Origin: Geotrypetes seraphini
Taxonomy: Eukaryota > Chordata > Amphibia > Gymnophiona > Dermophiidae
Direction: 5' to 3'
Length of the DNA stretch: 64,000 nt
Assembly: GCF_902459505.1 (NCBI RefSeq)
Contig: NC_047095.1
Span: 116,623,380 to 116,687,379 of the forward strand
In this document: in pieces, positions 32,236 through 43,700 of the stretch
How positions within the stretch are numbered: the stretch's first letter is position 1
How the letters are laid out: each line of letters starts with the position of its first letter
The notes under the pieces: generated by a model
Told to the model about the DNA's origin: nothing
What the model saw: the letters and a program-made list of their open reading frames with translations, nothing else
Databases searched by the model: none
Translations under genes and position numbers: made by a program

Positions 32236-32890
32236 AATGCTGAGGCAAAAAAAAGCAGAAATATTTTTATAAGCTGATTGTTGCTATTGTCTGAGTAGGT
32301 AGAACAGACATTTCATCCAGTCAAGTTTTCAACTTGTCCAGCCATCTGATTGCAGGTCACCCTCTTTGCTTGGTTCCTTCGATCTTCCCAACCATAATGT
32401 CCTTCTCCAGTGATTTCTCTCTTCTGATGGTGTGACCACAATAAGACAGTCGTAATGTCATCATTTGGACTTTGAGTGACACAGCTGGTTTGATCTCTTC
32501 CAGAATCGATTTGTTAGTTCTTCTGATGGTCCACGGCACGTCTAAAATCCTTCTCCAGCACCAAAGCGCAAATGAGTCCATCTGCTTTCCATCTTGTTTC
32601 CGTAGTGTACAGCTTTCGCATCCATAACTGAGCACTGAGAAAATGCGTGTTTGGAGTGTTACCTCTTTGCCTTTGAATACTTAGTCGAGAGCCTTCATTG
32701 AAGAGTGACCAAGTGCTGTTCTATGGAGTATTTCCTCCCTGCTGGTTGCTTCTTTGTTTACGAAAGAGCCCAGGAGATTGAAATCCTTCAATACTTCTAT
32801 TCTATCGCCTTCAAGCTCAAAATCTTCATCATTTTCAGTGTTCATGATCTTCGTCTTGTTTATTTTCTATCCTAATCCAGTGTTATGATT
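32236..32890 (-). mobile_element. RTE-like LINE fragment, minus strand
   Basis: The minus-strand frame 32357-32635 reads 'MLSYGCESCTLRKQDGKQMD', 'LWCWRRILDVPWTIRRTNKS' and 'LSYCGHTIRREKSLEKDIM'. This is the well-known C-terminal signature of RTE/BovB-type ORF2 (YGCESWTLRK...LWCWRRLL...GHxxRR) as I recall it. No catalytic RT box is included. Confidence 0.7.
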
Positions 32891-33039
32891 TAACTCATAG
32901 GCAGCCCTAAAACAAGAACTTCTAATGAATGCTGGAACTGCACATAAGTACTGGGGATATTCATTCGTTACCACATACCTGTAGCCTGATGCATGAATTC
33001 ACCCCAGGCTACAGAACATTTCTTGAAGATGAAAAGCAA

Positions 33040-33133
33040 AGTTTTCAATTGGAGGGGGGGGGGGGGGGCGTGCATTGCATGGCGATGCCGGGCGCCATTG
33101 CCCCAGGCGCTTCCTTCCCTCACTAGGGCCACT
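33040..33133. mobile_element. hAT-type MITE end with poly-G tract
   Basis: A run of about 16 G (33053-33068) leads into 'cggcgccattgcccc'-like sequence and the family end 'cactagggccactg'. Only one end is present. Confidence 0.45.
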
Positions 33134-33159
33134 GCATTAGTGTATGGGTAGCATGCATA

Positions 33160-33546
33160 CAGTGGCATAGCAAGGGTGAGAGGTGCCCGGGGCGATGGCG
33201 CTCCTCCCCGCCTTCTTCTCCATCCCCCACCTCCACACGCCCCTTCCCCACCCCCGCCCGCGCATGCGACACTTCCCTTCCCCCGTACCTCTGTAACATC
33301 CCTGGCACAAGCAGCAATCCCCCAAGCTGCTGTCGCGCCAGCGTCGGATCTTCCTCTGATGTCACTTCCTGGGCGTGGGTCCAGGAATGTTAACAGAGAT
33401 AAGGGGGAAAGGAAGCAGCGAGAATGCACAGCAGTTGGGGGGGGGAAGTGGGGGCGGAGAGGAGGACGGGTGCTTGTTCCCTCACCAAGACTACGCACGG
33501 GAAAGATGCTTCCCCCCTCACTCGCCTCCCTCTTACTATACCACTG
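33160..33546. mobile_element. hAT-type MITE (cagtgg...ccactg)
   Basis: Ends 'cagtggcatagcaagggtga' and 'ctcttactataccactg'. Flanks 'catgcata' (33152-33159) and 'catgcatt' (33547-33554) form an 8-bp duplication with one mismatch. The interior folds on itself. Translated frames here are compositional artefacts. Confidence 0.82.
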
Positions 33547-33635
33547 CATGCATTCATCCAAAAATTATTGTGAGATATCGCAGCATGCCCCACAGTAAGA
33601 CACACTTTGTTGCTGTAGTAAATATGAATTATGGA

Positions 33636-34243
33636 GGGTTACATATTTAAGCCCCCCAAAAAAGAGAGAGGACACCTGACCCCCCATCCCTGCCACAACC
33701 ACAGTAACCTGTCTTCTTTATAGAGGACTGTCTGGGTGGTTTCCTGGACTGGAGGGCATTTGTCCAGGTTTTGGACTCGCTCTCTCCAGTCCAGCCCCCA
33801 CCTTGGGCTTGCAAATTGCTCTTTGAGTTTCTGCCGTCCCCAGTATCCCCTCCGGCAGCACATTTTCAAAACTTCAGGCTGCCAGCAGCGTCAGCAATGT
33901 GGTCCCGCTGCCGTCGATCCACCCCAGAAGCCTTCACTCTGCAGCACTTCCTGTTCCTCTGTAGGCGGGACGCTGCAGAGCAAAGGCTTCCAGGCCAGGC
34001 CGAAGGCAGCAGGATCCTGTTATAAACGCTGCCAGCTGCCTGAAGTTTTGAAATTGCAGCACCGGAGGTGGTTCTGGGGACAGGGGAGACTCGGCCATAC
34101 CTGACTCTGGGGTGAACCGGGTGGGGGGATGGAGAGGGAGAGAGGCTGCGCTGGGGGGCAGTATAGGGGCAAGTCACTGTGGGTGTGGCAGGGACGGGGT
34201 CAGGTGTCCTCTCTCTTTTTTGGGGGGCTTAAATATGTAACCC
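33636..34243. mobile_element. MITE with ~75-bp terminal inverted repeats
   Basis: The left arm (33638-33707: 'ggttacatatttaagccccc', then 'gagagaggacacctgacccc') is repeated inverted at 34173-34243. The interior contains 'agaggactgtctgggtgg', shared with other 'tagggttaccatat' MITE pieces at 4685-4770, 30545-30600 and 63047-63395. Confidence 0.72.
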
Positions 34244-34470
34244 TAGTAAAAAGACTCCATAATTATTTATACATACGTGTCCTTGATTTTTTTTCTATCA
34301 TTGGTTTGCCTCTGTTTGGTATGTATTCTTGAAAACAGATGAACTCAGGTTCACAGATGCACCTGTGCTAAATCAGGTTCCCTGACTTGTCCTTCTTCCT
34401 GGGACCACCACCCCCTCCCCCTGCAGCCAGGGAGCCACCTTAAGGAGGCAGGATCCCAGACTTCATGCTT

Positions 34471-34479
34471 TGCGCATGC
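34471..34479 (+). promoter_or_regulatory. NRF1-like motif upstream of the KRAB-ZNF start
   Basis: 'tgcgcatgc' lies about 260 bp upstream of the start codon of the KRAB zinc-finger gene, in non-repetitive sequence. It fits the palindromic NRF1 consensus loosely. The transcription start is not visible, so its use as a promoter element is speculative. Confidence 0.25.
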
Positions 34480-34739
34480 CCTGTGGATTTCTCTCCCTCT
34501 ATTGTCTGCAAGGATGTAAAAAAAATCCAAAACCTGGAAAGACTCAGATTAAAGAAGGAAACTTCCTCCCTCCCTGGTACTGGAAATCCCTGCAGGTCCT
34601 AGCAGGGAAGGATTTTATTGAGACACTCAGGAATCATCCCAGCCTCCGCTTGTCCTAGTCACCTTTTCTAAGAACAGGGAAATCTCCAGGCTGGATCCAT
34701 CCCAGCAGTTGCATAATTCAGAGGGAAAACTGGAGAGAG

Positions 34740-34763
34740 ATGACTGCCCTGTTTTTTGATCAG
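34740..34763 (+). CDS. KRAB-ZNF exon 1 (start codon, MTALFFDQ)
   Basis: ATG at 34740 begins 'MTALFFDQ' and meets the donor cag/gtaagaa in phase 0. Exon 2 begins in phase 0 with 'APVTFREV', giving the usual short leader followed by KRAB. The 5' UTR extends upstream by an unknown distance. Confidence 0.8.
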
Positions 34764-37700
34764 GTAAGAAATTCTCATATAGACACTCATTCTCTCCTCT
34801 CTTCCCTCTTCCCTCTTCCTCCCTCTCTCTCCTGTCCTCAACATTCTCCACTGACCCCCCCAGCATTCTCCAGACACCATCCCACAGTCTCTTTCCCTCC
34901 TAGCTCTCCAGTTTCTGCTGTTTCCTTTAAGCCTTTTCTGCACAAGAAAGATCTCTGGTTTAGTCCTGGTGCATTCGTTGGACCTGAGTTTCTCTGTTAT
35001 CACAAGTGCACCCCAAACAACAAAGCAAATCAAAGATACAAACAAAATAAAAAAAAATCTTAATGGCACAAAAAAGGTGAAACAGCAATAATGTGTATAA
35101 GTAATTTTTAAATTTAAATTACAAAACACACAAATACATATAACATAAAAATGTATTTGAATATTGCAATACCTTTTGGTTCGACGTTGTTCAGCTAATT
35201 CTTTTGTAAACCACAACAGCGAATTAAACATGTTGATAAATACTAATCCCCCCCCTTTACAAAACCGCAAAAGTGGTTTTTAGCATTGGCCGGCACGCTG
35301 AATGCTCTGCCTTGCTGCCGATGCTCATAGAGTACCTATGAGCGTTGGGAGACAAGTATTGTCACCTTATGTTATGCTATATCAGTGGTCTCCAACTCAA
35401 ACCCTTTGCAGGGCCACATTTTGGATTTGTAGGAACTTGGAGGGCCTCAGAAAAATATAGTTAATGTCTTATTAAAGAAATGACAATTTTGCATGAGGTA
35501 AAACTCTTTATAGTTTATAAATTTTTTCTTTTGGCTAAGTTTTAATAATAATATTGTAATTTATAGCTAAAGAGACAAATGATCAAGAAACTGTTTTATT
35601 TTACTTTTGTGATTATGATAAACATACCGAGGGCCTCAAAATAGTACCTGGCAGGCCGCATGTGGCCCCCGGGCCGCGAGTTTGAGACCACTGTGCTATA
35701 TTATGTAAGCTTCAAAAAACCAAAAATTGTAAATACCAATAATATAGAAACTCTCATTCAAATAAATTTGTACAATTTTCCTTGCTAAACCGTCCCCGCC
35801 AGGATCCTCTCCGTCCCCACCCGTCCCCGTCAGGATCCTCTCCATCCCCGCCCGTCCCCATAAAAAGCAGCAATTACTTCTGACAGGATCATCAATTCCA
35901 CAGTTTCTTTTGTGTTTGTGCTGCTGTTTTCCTTGTGGAATCTCTTTGGTGGAACCCTTTTTTTGTTTTCTGTTCAGGTAATTAACTTATAAACCCCCTC
36001 TTTTACTAAGGCTGACGTGTCCATTATATTATATGGACGAACCCTGCTTCCAAAGCCTTCCATCCCCGTGGGAGTCCCATTGGCTAGAGGGGGGGTCCCT
36101 GTGGGAGTCCCGTAGGCCAGTGGGGGTCCCCGTGGGCTAGGGGGGGGGATTCCCGCGATCCCCGTTCCCGTGCAGACCTCTAGTCACAAGGAGCAGTGTG
36201 GGTTTGAACCCACAACCTCCAGGTGCCAAGGCTGTAGCTTTAACCACTGCGCCCACTCTCCTACTTAGCCTTTCAATTTTTGCATTGGATGAATTGATTA
36301 TGGAGGTCCGCCCTGTGCCCCAGAAACTTGCTAGTCTTTCCTGGTTTTCTCCTTCTTTCTTTCTGTCTTTTTCTTTTCCAATATGGGATTTGTCGTTTTG
36401 TACACCACTCTGATTTTGCTTTGAAGGGCAGGATATTGAATGCAGCTCAACTAAACTAATGAAACTGGCTGTTCTAGGCACCGGTCACCTTCAGGGAAGT
36501 CGCTGCTTATTTCTGGGAAGAGGAGTGGTGCATTCTGGGAGAATGGGAGAAGAAGATGTACAAAGGGGTCATCAAGGAGGTTCACGGCTTTTTGATATCA
36601 CGAGGTAAATATTCCTATTTAACATACAAAAATTTAGATATTATTTGATGTTAGATATTTGGGGGTCGATATTCTAAGCGATTTAAGTTCAAAAAAGATA
36701 TAGCTGCACTAGAAAAGCTTCAAAGAAGAGCGACCAAGATGATAACAGGGATGGAACTCCTATGAGAAAAGACGAAAGAGGTTAGGGCTCTTCAGCTTGG
36801 AAAAGAGATGGCTGAGGGGAGATATGATTGAAGGTGTAGAGAGGGTAAGCGGTACCCAGGGCGGTAGCACCCCTCCCCCGCTGCTTTCTTTCCCCCCCCC
36901 CCCCCGCCCCTTCCCCATACCTTTGTAATTTCATCGCGAGCAGCCACCAATTGGCTGCACGCATTGGGTTTGATGCCATTCTAGTCATCACCGAGATTTT
37001 GGGGGGGGAGAGGACGACTCTGTTTATAGAATCAGGCCCAAAAATGTACACAGTACTTTAAACTAGAACCTTCATGCAAGACCTTCCGGGGTCTGTTCTC
37101 CCTTTTTGGTACAACTAAAGGTAGGAGTAATGCAGCAAGTAGGAAAAAGGAGACCTCATTTAGAATATTGTGTACAATTCTGGAGGCTGCACCTTCAAAA
37201 AGATATAAAAAGGATGAAGTCGGTCTAGAGCAGGGGTGTCCAACCTGTGGCCCGAGGGTCATAAGAACATAAGAACTGCCATCTCCGGATCGGACCCATG
37301 GTCCATCGAGTCCGGCGATCCGCACACGCGGAGGCCCAGTCAGGTATACACCTGATGTAGTTTTAGTCCCCCATATCCCTCTATGCCTCTCGTAAGGAGA
37401 TGTGCATCTAATTTGCCTTTGAATCCTAGCACAGTGGATTCCTTAATAACCTCCTTTGGGAGAGCATTCCAGGCGTCTACCACTCGCTGCGTGAAGCAGA
37501 ACTTCCTGACATTTGTCCTGGACTTGTCCCCCCTTAGCTTCAAACCATGTCCTCTCGTCCGTGTCACGTTGGACAATGTAAATAATTTATTTTCCTGCTC
37601 TATTTTATCGATGCCTTTCAGCATTTTGAACGTCTCGATCATGTCCCCTCGCAGCCTCCTCTTCTCAAGGAAGAACAGTCCCAGTTTCTTGAGTCGTTCC

Positions 37701-40700
37701 TCATATTCCAAGTTCTCCATACCTCTTATTAGCTTCGTTATTCTTATTAGGGTCGCATGCGGCCCCGTGAAGTATTTTGTGCAGCCACGGTCAAAGGCAA
37801 TGCAGTGTTTTCCTCTTCTGCTCCCGGGTGTTTACTGTCTTGCCGGCTCCCTCCTCTGTCTTGCTGCAGCGTTTGCGCAGCCCCAGAAACATTTTTTCAG
37901 TCAATGCGGCCCAGGGAAGCCAAAAGGTTGGACACCCCTGGTCTAGAGGAAGGCTACTAAAATGGTGCATAAGACTACTACTACTATTAATTATTACTAC
38001 TATTAACTACTATTAATTATTACTACTATTAACTACTACTACTACTACTATTAATTATTACTACTATTAACTACTACTACTACTACTAATTATTTCTATA
38101 GCGCTACCAGACGCACGCAGAGCTGTACAGAGTCACAAAGAGTAAGAAAACAGTCCCTGCTCGAAAGATTTAAAGATCTCAATCTACATACTTTGGAAGA
38201 AAGGCGGGAGAGGGGAGATATGATAGAGACGTTTAAATACCTCCGTGGCATAAATGCGCAATGAGTCGAGTCTCTTTCATTTGAAAGGAAGCTCTGGAAT
38301 GAGAGGGCATAGGATGAAGTTAAGAGGTGATCGACTCCGGAGTAATCTAAGGAAAAACTTTTTTTATTGAAAGGACGGTAGATGCATGGAACAGTCTCCC
38401 GGAAGAGGTGGTAGAGACAGAGACTGTGTCTGAATGCAAGAAAGCCTGGGATAGGCACGTGGGATCTCTCGGAGAGAGAAAGAGATAATGGTTACTGCGG
38501 ATGGGCAGCTCTATGACCTCACAATGCAGGCACAGAGCCTCAGCCTATAGGAAGAGGAGATGCAAATGTTAAGAGCCTTAGCCAATAGGGAGAGGAAGAG
38601 ATAATGGTTACTGCAGATGGGCAGACTAGATGGGCCATTTGGCCTTTATTTGCCATCATGTTTCTATGTAAGTACAATTTAAATGTAATGTTTCGTTTTT
38701 GTTTTGTTTTTTTATTTACAGGCTATTCAATTTTTAATCCCGATGTTGTTTTCAAGATTAAAAAGGATGATGGAAAATATTTCCCTCAGCACTGTGAGCA
38801 GGAGGGAAAAGAAAACTTGAATGACCCCAAGACAAGTAAGTAACTGTTTGGGGTCTGATATTCAGACTGCGGGAGACGGCTGGCGCCCCCTTGTGGTTGG
38901 TGGCGAAACCAGAAATCCAGTGCCAGCGCCACATCCAGTGACCAGCATTGAATTTCCGGCTTAGATTTAGCCAGCAGAATCCTAGTGGCCAACGATTGAC
39001 CAGCTTTTTAGATGAGTCTGTGTGTCTGCTTAACCTTGGCGGTGATTTATTGATTGATTGATTCAATTTTTCTATACCGTCCTCCCAGGGGAGGTCAGAA
39101 CAATTTACATTAATGTATTCAGATACTCAACATTTTTCTCTCTCTGTCCTGGCGGGCTCACAATCTATCTAATGCGTGTCATAGCTGGTCATTGGACTAG
39201 CTACCAACCAGGATATTCAGCGAAAGGTAGCCAGCTATCTCCCGCTGAATATCAGTGGGTAACCGATTATGTGTTATTTGCCCAGCTCCTGGCTGGTCAG
39301 TTAGTGTTGGCTATTGGGAAGTTTGAATTTAAAAAACTCCCCATTAATTTCAAACACTGGAGATGTATACTGTATAGATCACAAGAGATCAGTGGTGCCA
39401 CTTGGGTGCCTCCCCCACACTTCCTCTCCACTTGAGCACCCCTTCTTCCCCCCCCCCCCCCCGCATATCTCTTGAAACGTTCGCCGGCACAAGCAGCACC
39501 TTCCACCAGCTGCTCATACCTGCGTCTGTGCCCTTCTGATGTCACTTCCTGGATCTGCAGCTAGGAAGTGACATCAGGAGAGAGCTGATACCAGCATGGT
39601 GCTCATGCCAGAGGTGGAGAGAGAGGAGAGGCGCCAGCGCCCTCCTGTAAAGATGGTGCCTGGGGCAGTCGCTTCCCCTCTCCCCCTTTACTAAGCCACT
39701 GCAGGAGATCAGTCATTAACATCAAAGTATTTGGAAACTTAAATTCTTGTTTCCTCATGTATTATCGTATCCTTGGTGAATCCTTCTAGCCATGTTGGTT
39801 TCCTCATAACAGGCCTTCCGACTGTAACATCTGCTTTCTCACTGAACATTAAACAAGAGGAAGATCCCTCCTTCATGGATCATCCTGAATTGGAGGCTTC
39901 TCTAACACGTAAGTCTCTAAAATCCCTCTTTACTAAGAGCAGCCAGATTCTATAAATGGCGCCTAGGTATGTACGCCTAGCCAAGTTCCGGGAGGAACTC
40001 AAAATATTTTTTTTTTTTAAATTCTTTATTCGTTTTTAAACTTTCATCAAGTGTACAAGAATCATAATAAACACTATTAATTAGATCACTTGAACATCTT
40101 ATCATTGTATCTTATAAATATAAATGCAACCCTCTCCCCACCCTCCCTCTAAGCCAGGGGTCTCAAAGTCCATCCTTGAGGGCCGCAATCCAGTCGGGTT
40201 TTCAGGTTTTCCCCAATGAATATGCATGAGATCTATGTGCATGCACTGCTTCAATGCATATTCATTGGGGAAATCCTGAAAACCCGATTGGATTGCGGCC
40301 CTTGAGGAGGGACTTTGAGATCCCTGCTCTAAGCCCATTATTCATTATAAGATCATAAACCCTCCTATTAAACCCTTCCCCTCTTTCATCACTAAGTGGT
40401 GTATAATTAATAGAAAAATGGCATTTAATCATGACAAAAAGATGTTAATGGCTCCCATATTTTTATAAAACTTTTATACTTTCCATTCTGTACCGCCAAT
40501 GTTCTTTCCATTCTATATAAGTGACACAACGAATTCCACCAGAAATTAAAATTAAGTCTACTGTGATCTTTCCAATCCTATATAAAAAAAGGCTAACTCG
40601 CACATGCGCACTCCTATTTGAGTGCTTCCATGATCAGTAGTTCCGTGGCCGCATGAGTGCGCATGCGCGAATCCCCACCACTTCCCTACACTCACCGGAA

Positions 40701-43700
40701 GGAATGGACTGTACGAGTCCCCAGCACAAGTGTGTGGCCGACCCAGGATCGTGGGAGGATGCGCCACGCAAAGTGCTGCACACGTACTGGAGGGGGAGGG
40801 ACATACCGGTTCTGCACATACCTCCCTCCAGCGTTGGCAGCCACAGCACGCTAAACAGGCTGCTTCGGCCTTTCTCCTGCAGTTGAGTCCCTCTGCCTCG
40901 TCACTGATGACGTCATCAATGATGCGACAGAGGGACTCAACGGCAGAAGAAAGCCGTGAAGCAGCCTGTTTAGCGTGCTGCGGCTGGAGGGAGGTTTGAT
41001 ATTAAAGTCATCTCGCTGGGAGAGAAGCATCTGCCTCGGGTGCTTCAGGCAACAGCAGCGTTTACAATTTGCTGCTGTTGCTGGCTTCAGGCCTTCCTCT
41101 CTGGCCGGTCCTGCCTACTTCCTGTTTTCATGAAGACAGGACCGGCCAGAGAGAAAGACCTGAAGCCAGCAACAACAATGAATTGTGAATGCTGCTGCTG
41201 ACCAAAGAAGTAGTTAAATGAGGAAAGGGAGCAGAGGGGGAGAGAATGGCTTGGAGGGAAGGAGGAAAGTATGCCAGACCAAGGGAAAAGGAAGGAGGAG
41301 ATGGAGAGAGGCCATATAGAACAGAGAGAGAGAGGGCGGACACTGGATGGAAAGAGAAGAGAGGGGCAAGACAGGGTGAACAGTAGATGGAAGGGGTAGA
41401 GAGAGGGAGACACACCGAATGGAAGTGTGGAGGACAGGGGGAGCAGACGTTGGAAGGAAGTGGGGAGGAGAAATAAAAAAGGCCACATGCAGGATTGAGG
41501 GAAGCGGATAGAGTTAGAAATAAAGATAGACAGACAGGGGGCCAGGGAAAGACACAGACAGAAAGAATGACAGCGTCCAAGGAGAGAGGGACAAATTAAA
41601 AAAAAACAAAAAAAACAGACAGACAGACATCTACTCTAGCACCCGTTAATGTAACGGGCTAAAACACTAGTTATTAGTAATATGTTGGATGGCAACTCCT
41701 GTCATGATCAATAAAAGTTTATTGTTACTCGATGATATCTGACTCTTTTTCTTCATGGACATTGGAGGAACTCAAAATTGATTAATGAACTTAACTGGCA
41801 TGGTACTTGACCACACAATTAAAAGCTCATTAGAAAACAATTAAGCGTTCCGCATGGAACTTGGAGCAGCATCTACTGATGCCTACTGCTACCAATCATT
41901 TTTATAGCTCTACAAGACATACGCAGCGCTGTACGTCAAAACACAGAAGAGAGAGTCCCTGCTCAAAAGAGCTTACAATCTAGTCAAGACAGACAAACTG
42001 GAGAAGAAGGTGCATCAATACAGTGTGCTCAGGTGGGAGAACCGTATACAGCTGCATTATGATGTCATCAAGAATTCTGGGAATGACCCAGATGCATTGT
42101 GATGTCACTGAGCGTTCAGACAGCTTCTACTGCTATTAATCATTTCTATAGTGCTACTAGACAAGCAGCGCTGTACATCTAAACAAAACATACTGTAAAA
42201 GAGAGCGTCCCTGCTTAAAAGAGCTTACAGTGGAGTCAAGACAGACATACTGGACAAGAAGGTGCATAAATACACTGGGGGAACCATATACAGTTGCATT
42301 ATGATGTCATCAAGAATTCTGGGTATGACCTAGATGCATTGTGATGTCACTGAGCGTTCTACTACTACTAACTATTTTTATAGCGCTACTAGACATTCCC
42401 AGCACTGTATGTCAAAACAGAGAAGAGACAGTCCCTGCTCAAAAGAGCTTACAATCTAGTCAAGGCAGACAAACTGGATAAGAAGGTGCATCAATACACA
42501 GTGCTCAGATGGATGCCTAATTCAAGGCCTAGCAGCACCTCCACAAAGTAGGCATGGTTAGGGGGTGGAGAATAGACATGGTATGACTTAGGAATCTGTG
42601 TCTGGCGCCAGGAAAACCCTGGCCTAATAGGTCCTCCCTCCTTATTTGCAGTTTTGGGATTCGTGAATTTGGTTATTCACGAGTCTCCAAACAAGCAACC
42701 CCCCTCCCACCTCCACAGCTTCCCTTTAAAGCCCTGGTGGTCTAGTGGTGGAACGGGGCAGGAGCAATCTTCCTCTGCTCCTGTCCTGTGCAGATCCACA
42801 ATCCAAAATGGCTGCCGCAAGTCGGTCTCGTGAGACTGCTGTGGAAACTTGAGATTTTTAAGAGCAGATCTGCACAGGGCAGATGCGTCGGAAGATTGCT
42901 TCTTCCCCGCTTCACCACTAGACCACCAGGGCTTTAAAGGGACGCTGTGAAGGGGTTCAGGAGGCAGGAGGGAGTCAGGGTGGGGACCCTAAAGTTATTC
43001 GAAATTGTTTCTAATATTCACGAGGGAGCTGCACTCCCTAATCCCCGCAAATATGAAGGGAGATGTGTGTTTAAGTTGGAGTTAAGCGCTTCTGCAAACC
43101 GCCCCTAGTAGTCAATTGACAACCGTGCCGACTGGTGTCTAGGAGATAGTTTCCACTCGATACTGTTTATAAAATCAGGTCCTTTGTGGGTTTATCTCCC
43201 TCTTTTTCCTTGCTAATAATTGCTTGTCTTAGGAGCCTTCAAGTGGGATCTTAGGACATCTCCCATCTTGGGTTACAGAATCATAAGGAGTTAGTAATTT
43301 ACAGATGGAATCTAATTTTATTTTCTGTGATGGTTGCATTAAAAACTCCAGATGGCAGAAATTTGTAGCCTGTTTATCTAGTAACAATATCCACCTATTT
43401 TATTGCTTTTAATGCACAGAGTTGCCCACTTTGGTATGAAAATGATTGCGATACTGATAGATATCTGATGATGAACAGCACAGTGGCACCCTCTTTTTTC
43501 TTCAATCCACACTGATGGCAGTGCACTGCTAACTAAGCCCCGGAGTAACATTTTCTAAACATATTGAATGATCTTTTCACTTAACAGGCTCCTCCAGTGT
43601 CAAACCTGACATTTTAATCCGATTTGAGCAAAAGGAACTTAAGATAGAGTCCCAAGGATATGAAGAAAAGAGAAACCTGCCCATCACAGACTCATGTGAG

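Larger units (their letters stand above)
37110..38665 (+). mobile_element. CR1-like LINE, interrupted three times
   Basis: Starts with 'LEYCVQFW'-type sequence (37155 onward), is cut by a hAT element (37231-37940) and by a trinucleotide array plus SINE-like tail (about 37966-38165). It resumes with '[19 protein letters not shown]'-type thumb sequence and ends with the 3' block 'gatgggcagactagatggg...catgtttctatg' 56 bp before exon 3. Confidence 0.7.
40006..41763 (-). mobile_element. L1 LINE 3' end, minus strand, with 15-bp target duplication
   Basis: Flanked by 'ggaggaactcaaaat' at 39991-40005 and 41764-41778. The poly-T (40007-40018) is the reversed poly-A. The minus-strand coding part reads '[20 protein letters not shown]', 'AIQHITNN', then after the Helitron '[20 protein letters not shown]', the L1 ORF2 C-terminus. 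A hAT palindrome and a Helitron are nested in it. Confidence 0.92.

Noticed and set aside
32968-33561. 197-codon minus-strand frame and overlapping frames on both strands
   Set aside because: Lies across a G/C-rich hAT-type MITE with fold-back; no domain or codon pattern.
34668-35270. 200-codon minus-strand frame
   Set aside because: Antisense to exon 1 of the KRAB-ZNF gene and to T-rich intron sequence; translation is low-complexity with no recognisable domain.
36181-36265. A tRNA gene on the minus strand (A- and B-box-like words)
   Set aside because: No cloverleaf or acceptor stem; the sequence continues into a SINE body in other copies.
37966-38098. Possible coding repeat of ACT/ATT triplets
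   Set aside because: A simple microsatellite attached to a SINE-like tail, inside an intron.
41087-41580. Three long minus-strand frames rich in Ser, Pro, Leu and Phe
   Set aside because: They are the complement of a polypurine tract inside the Helitron; composition alone keeps them open.
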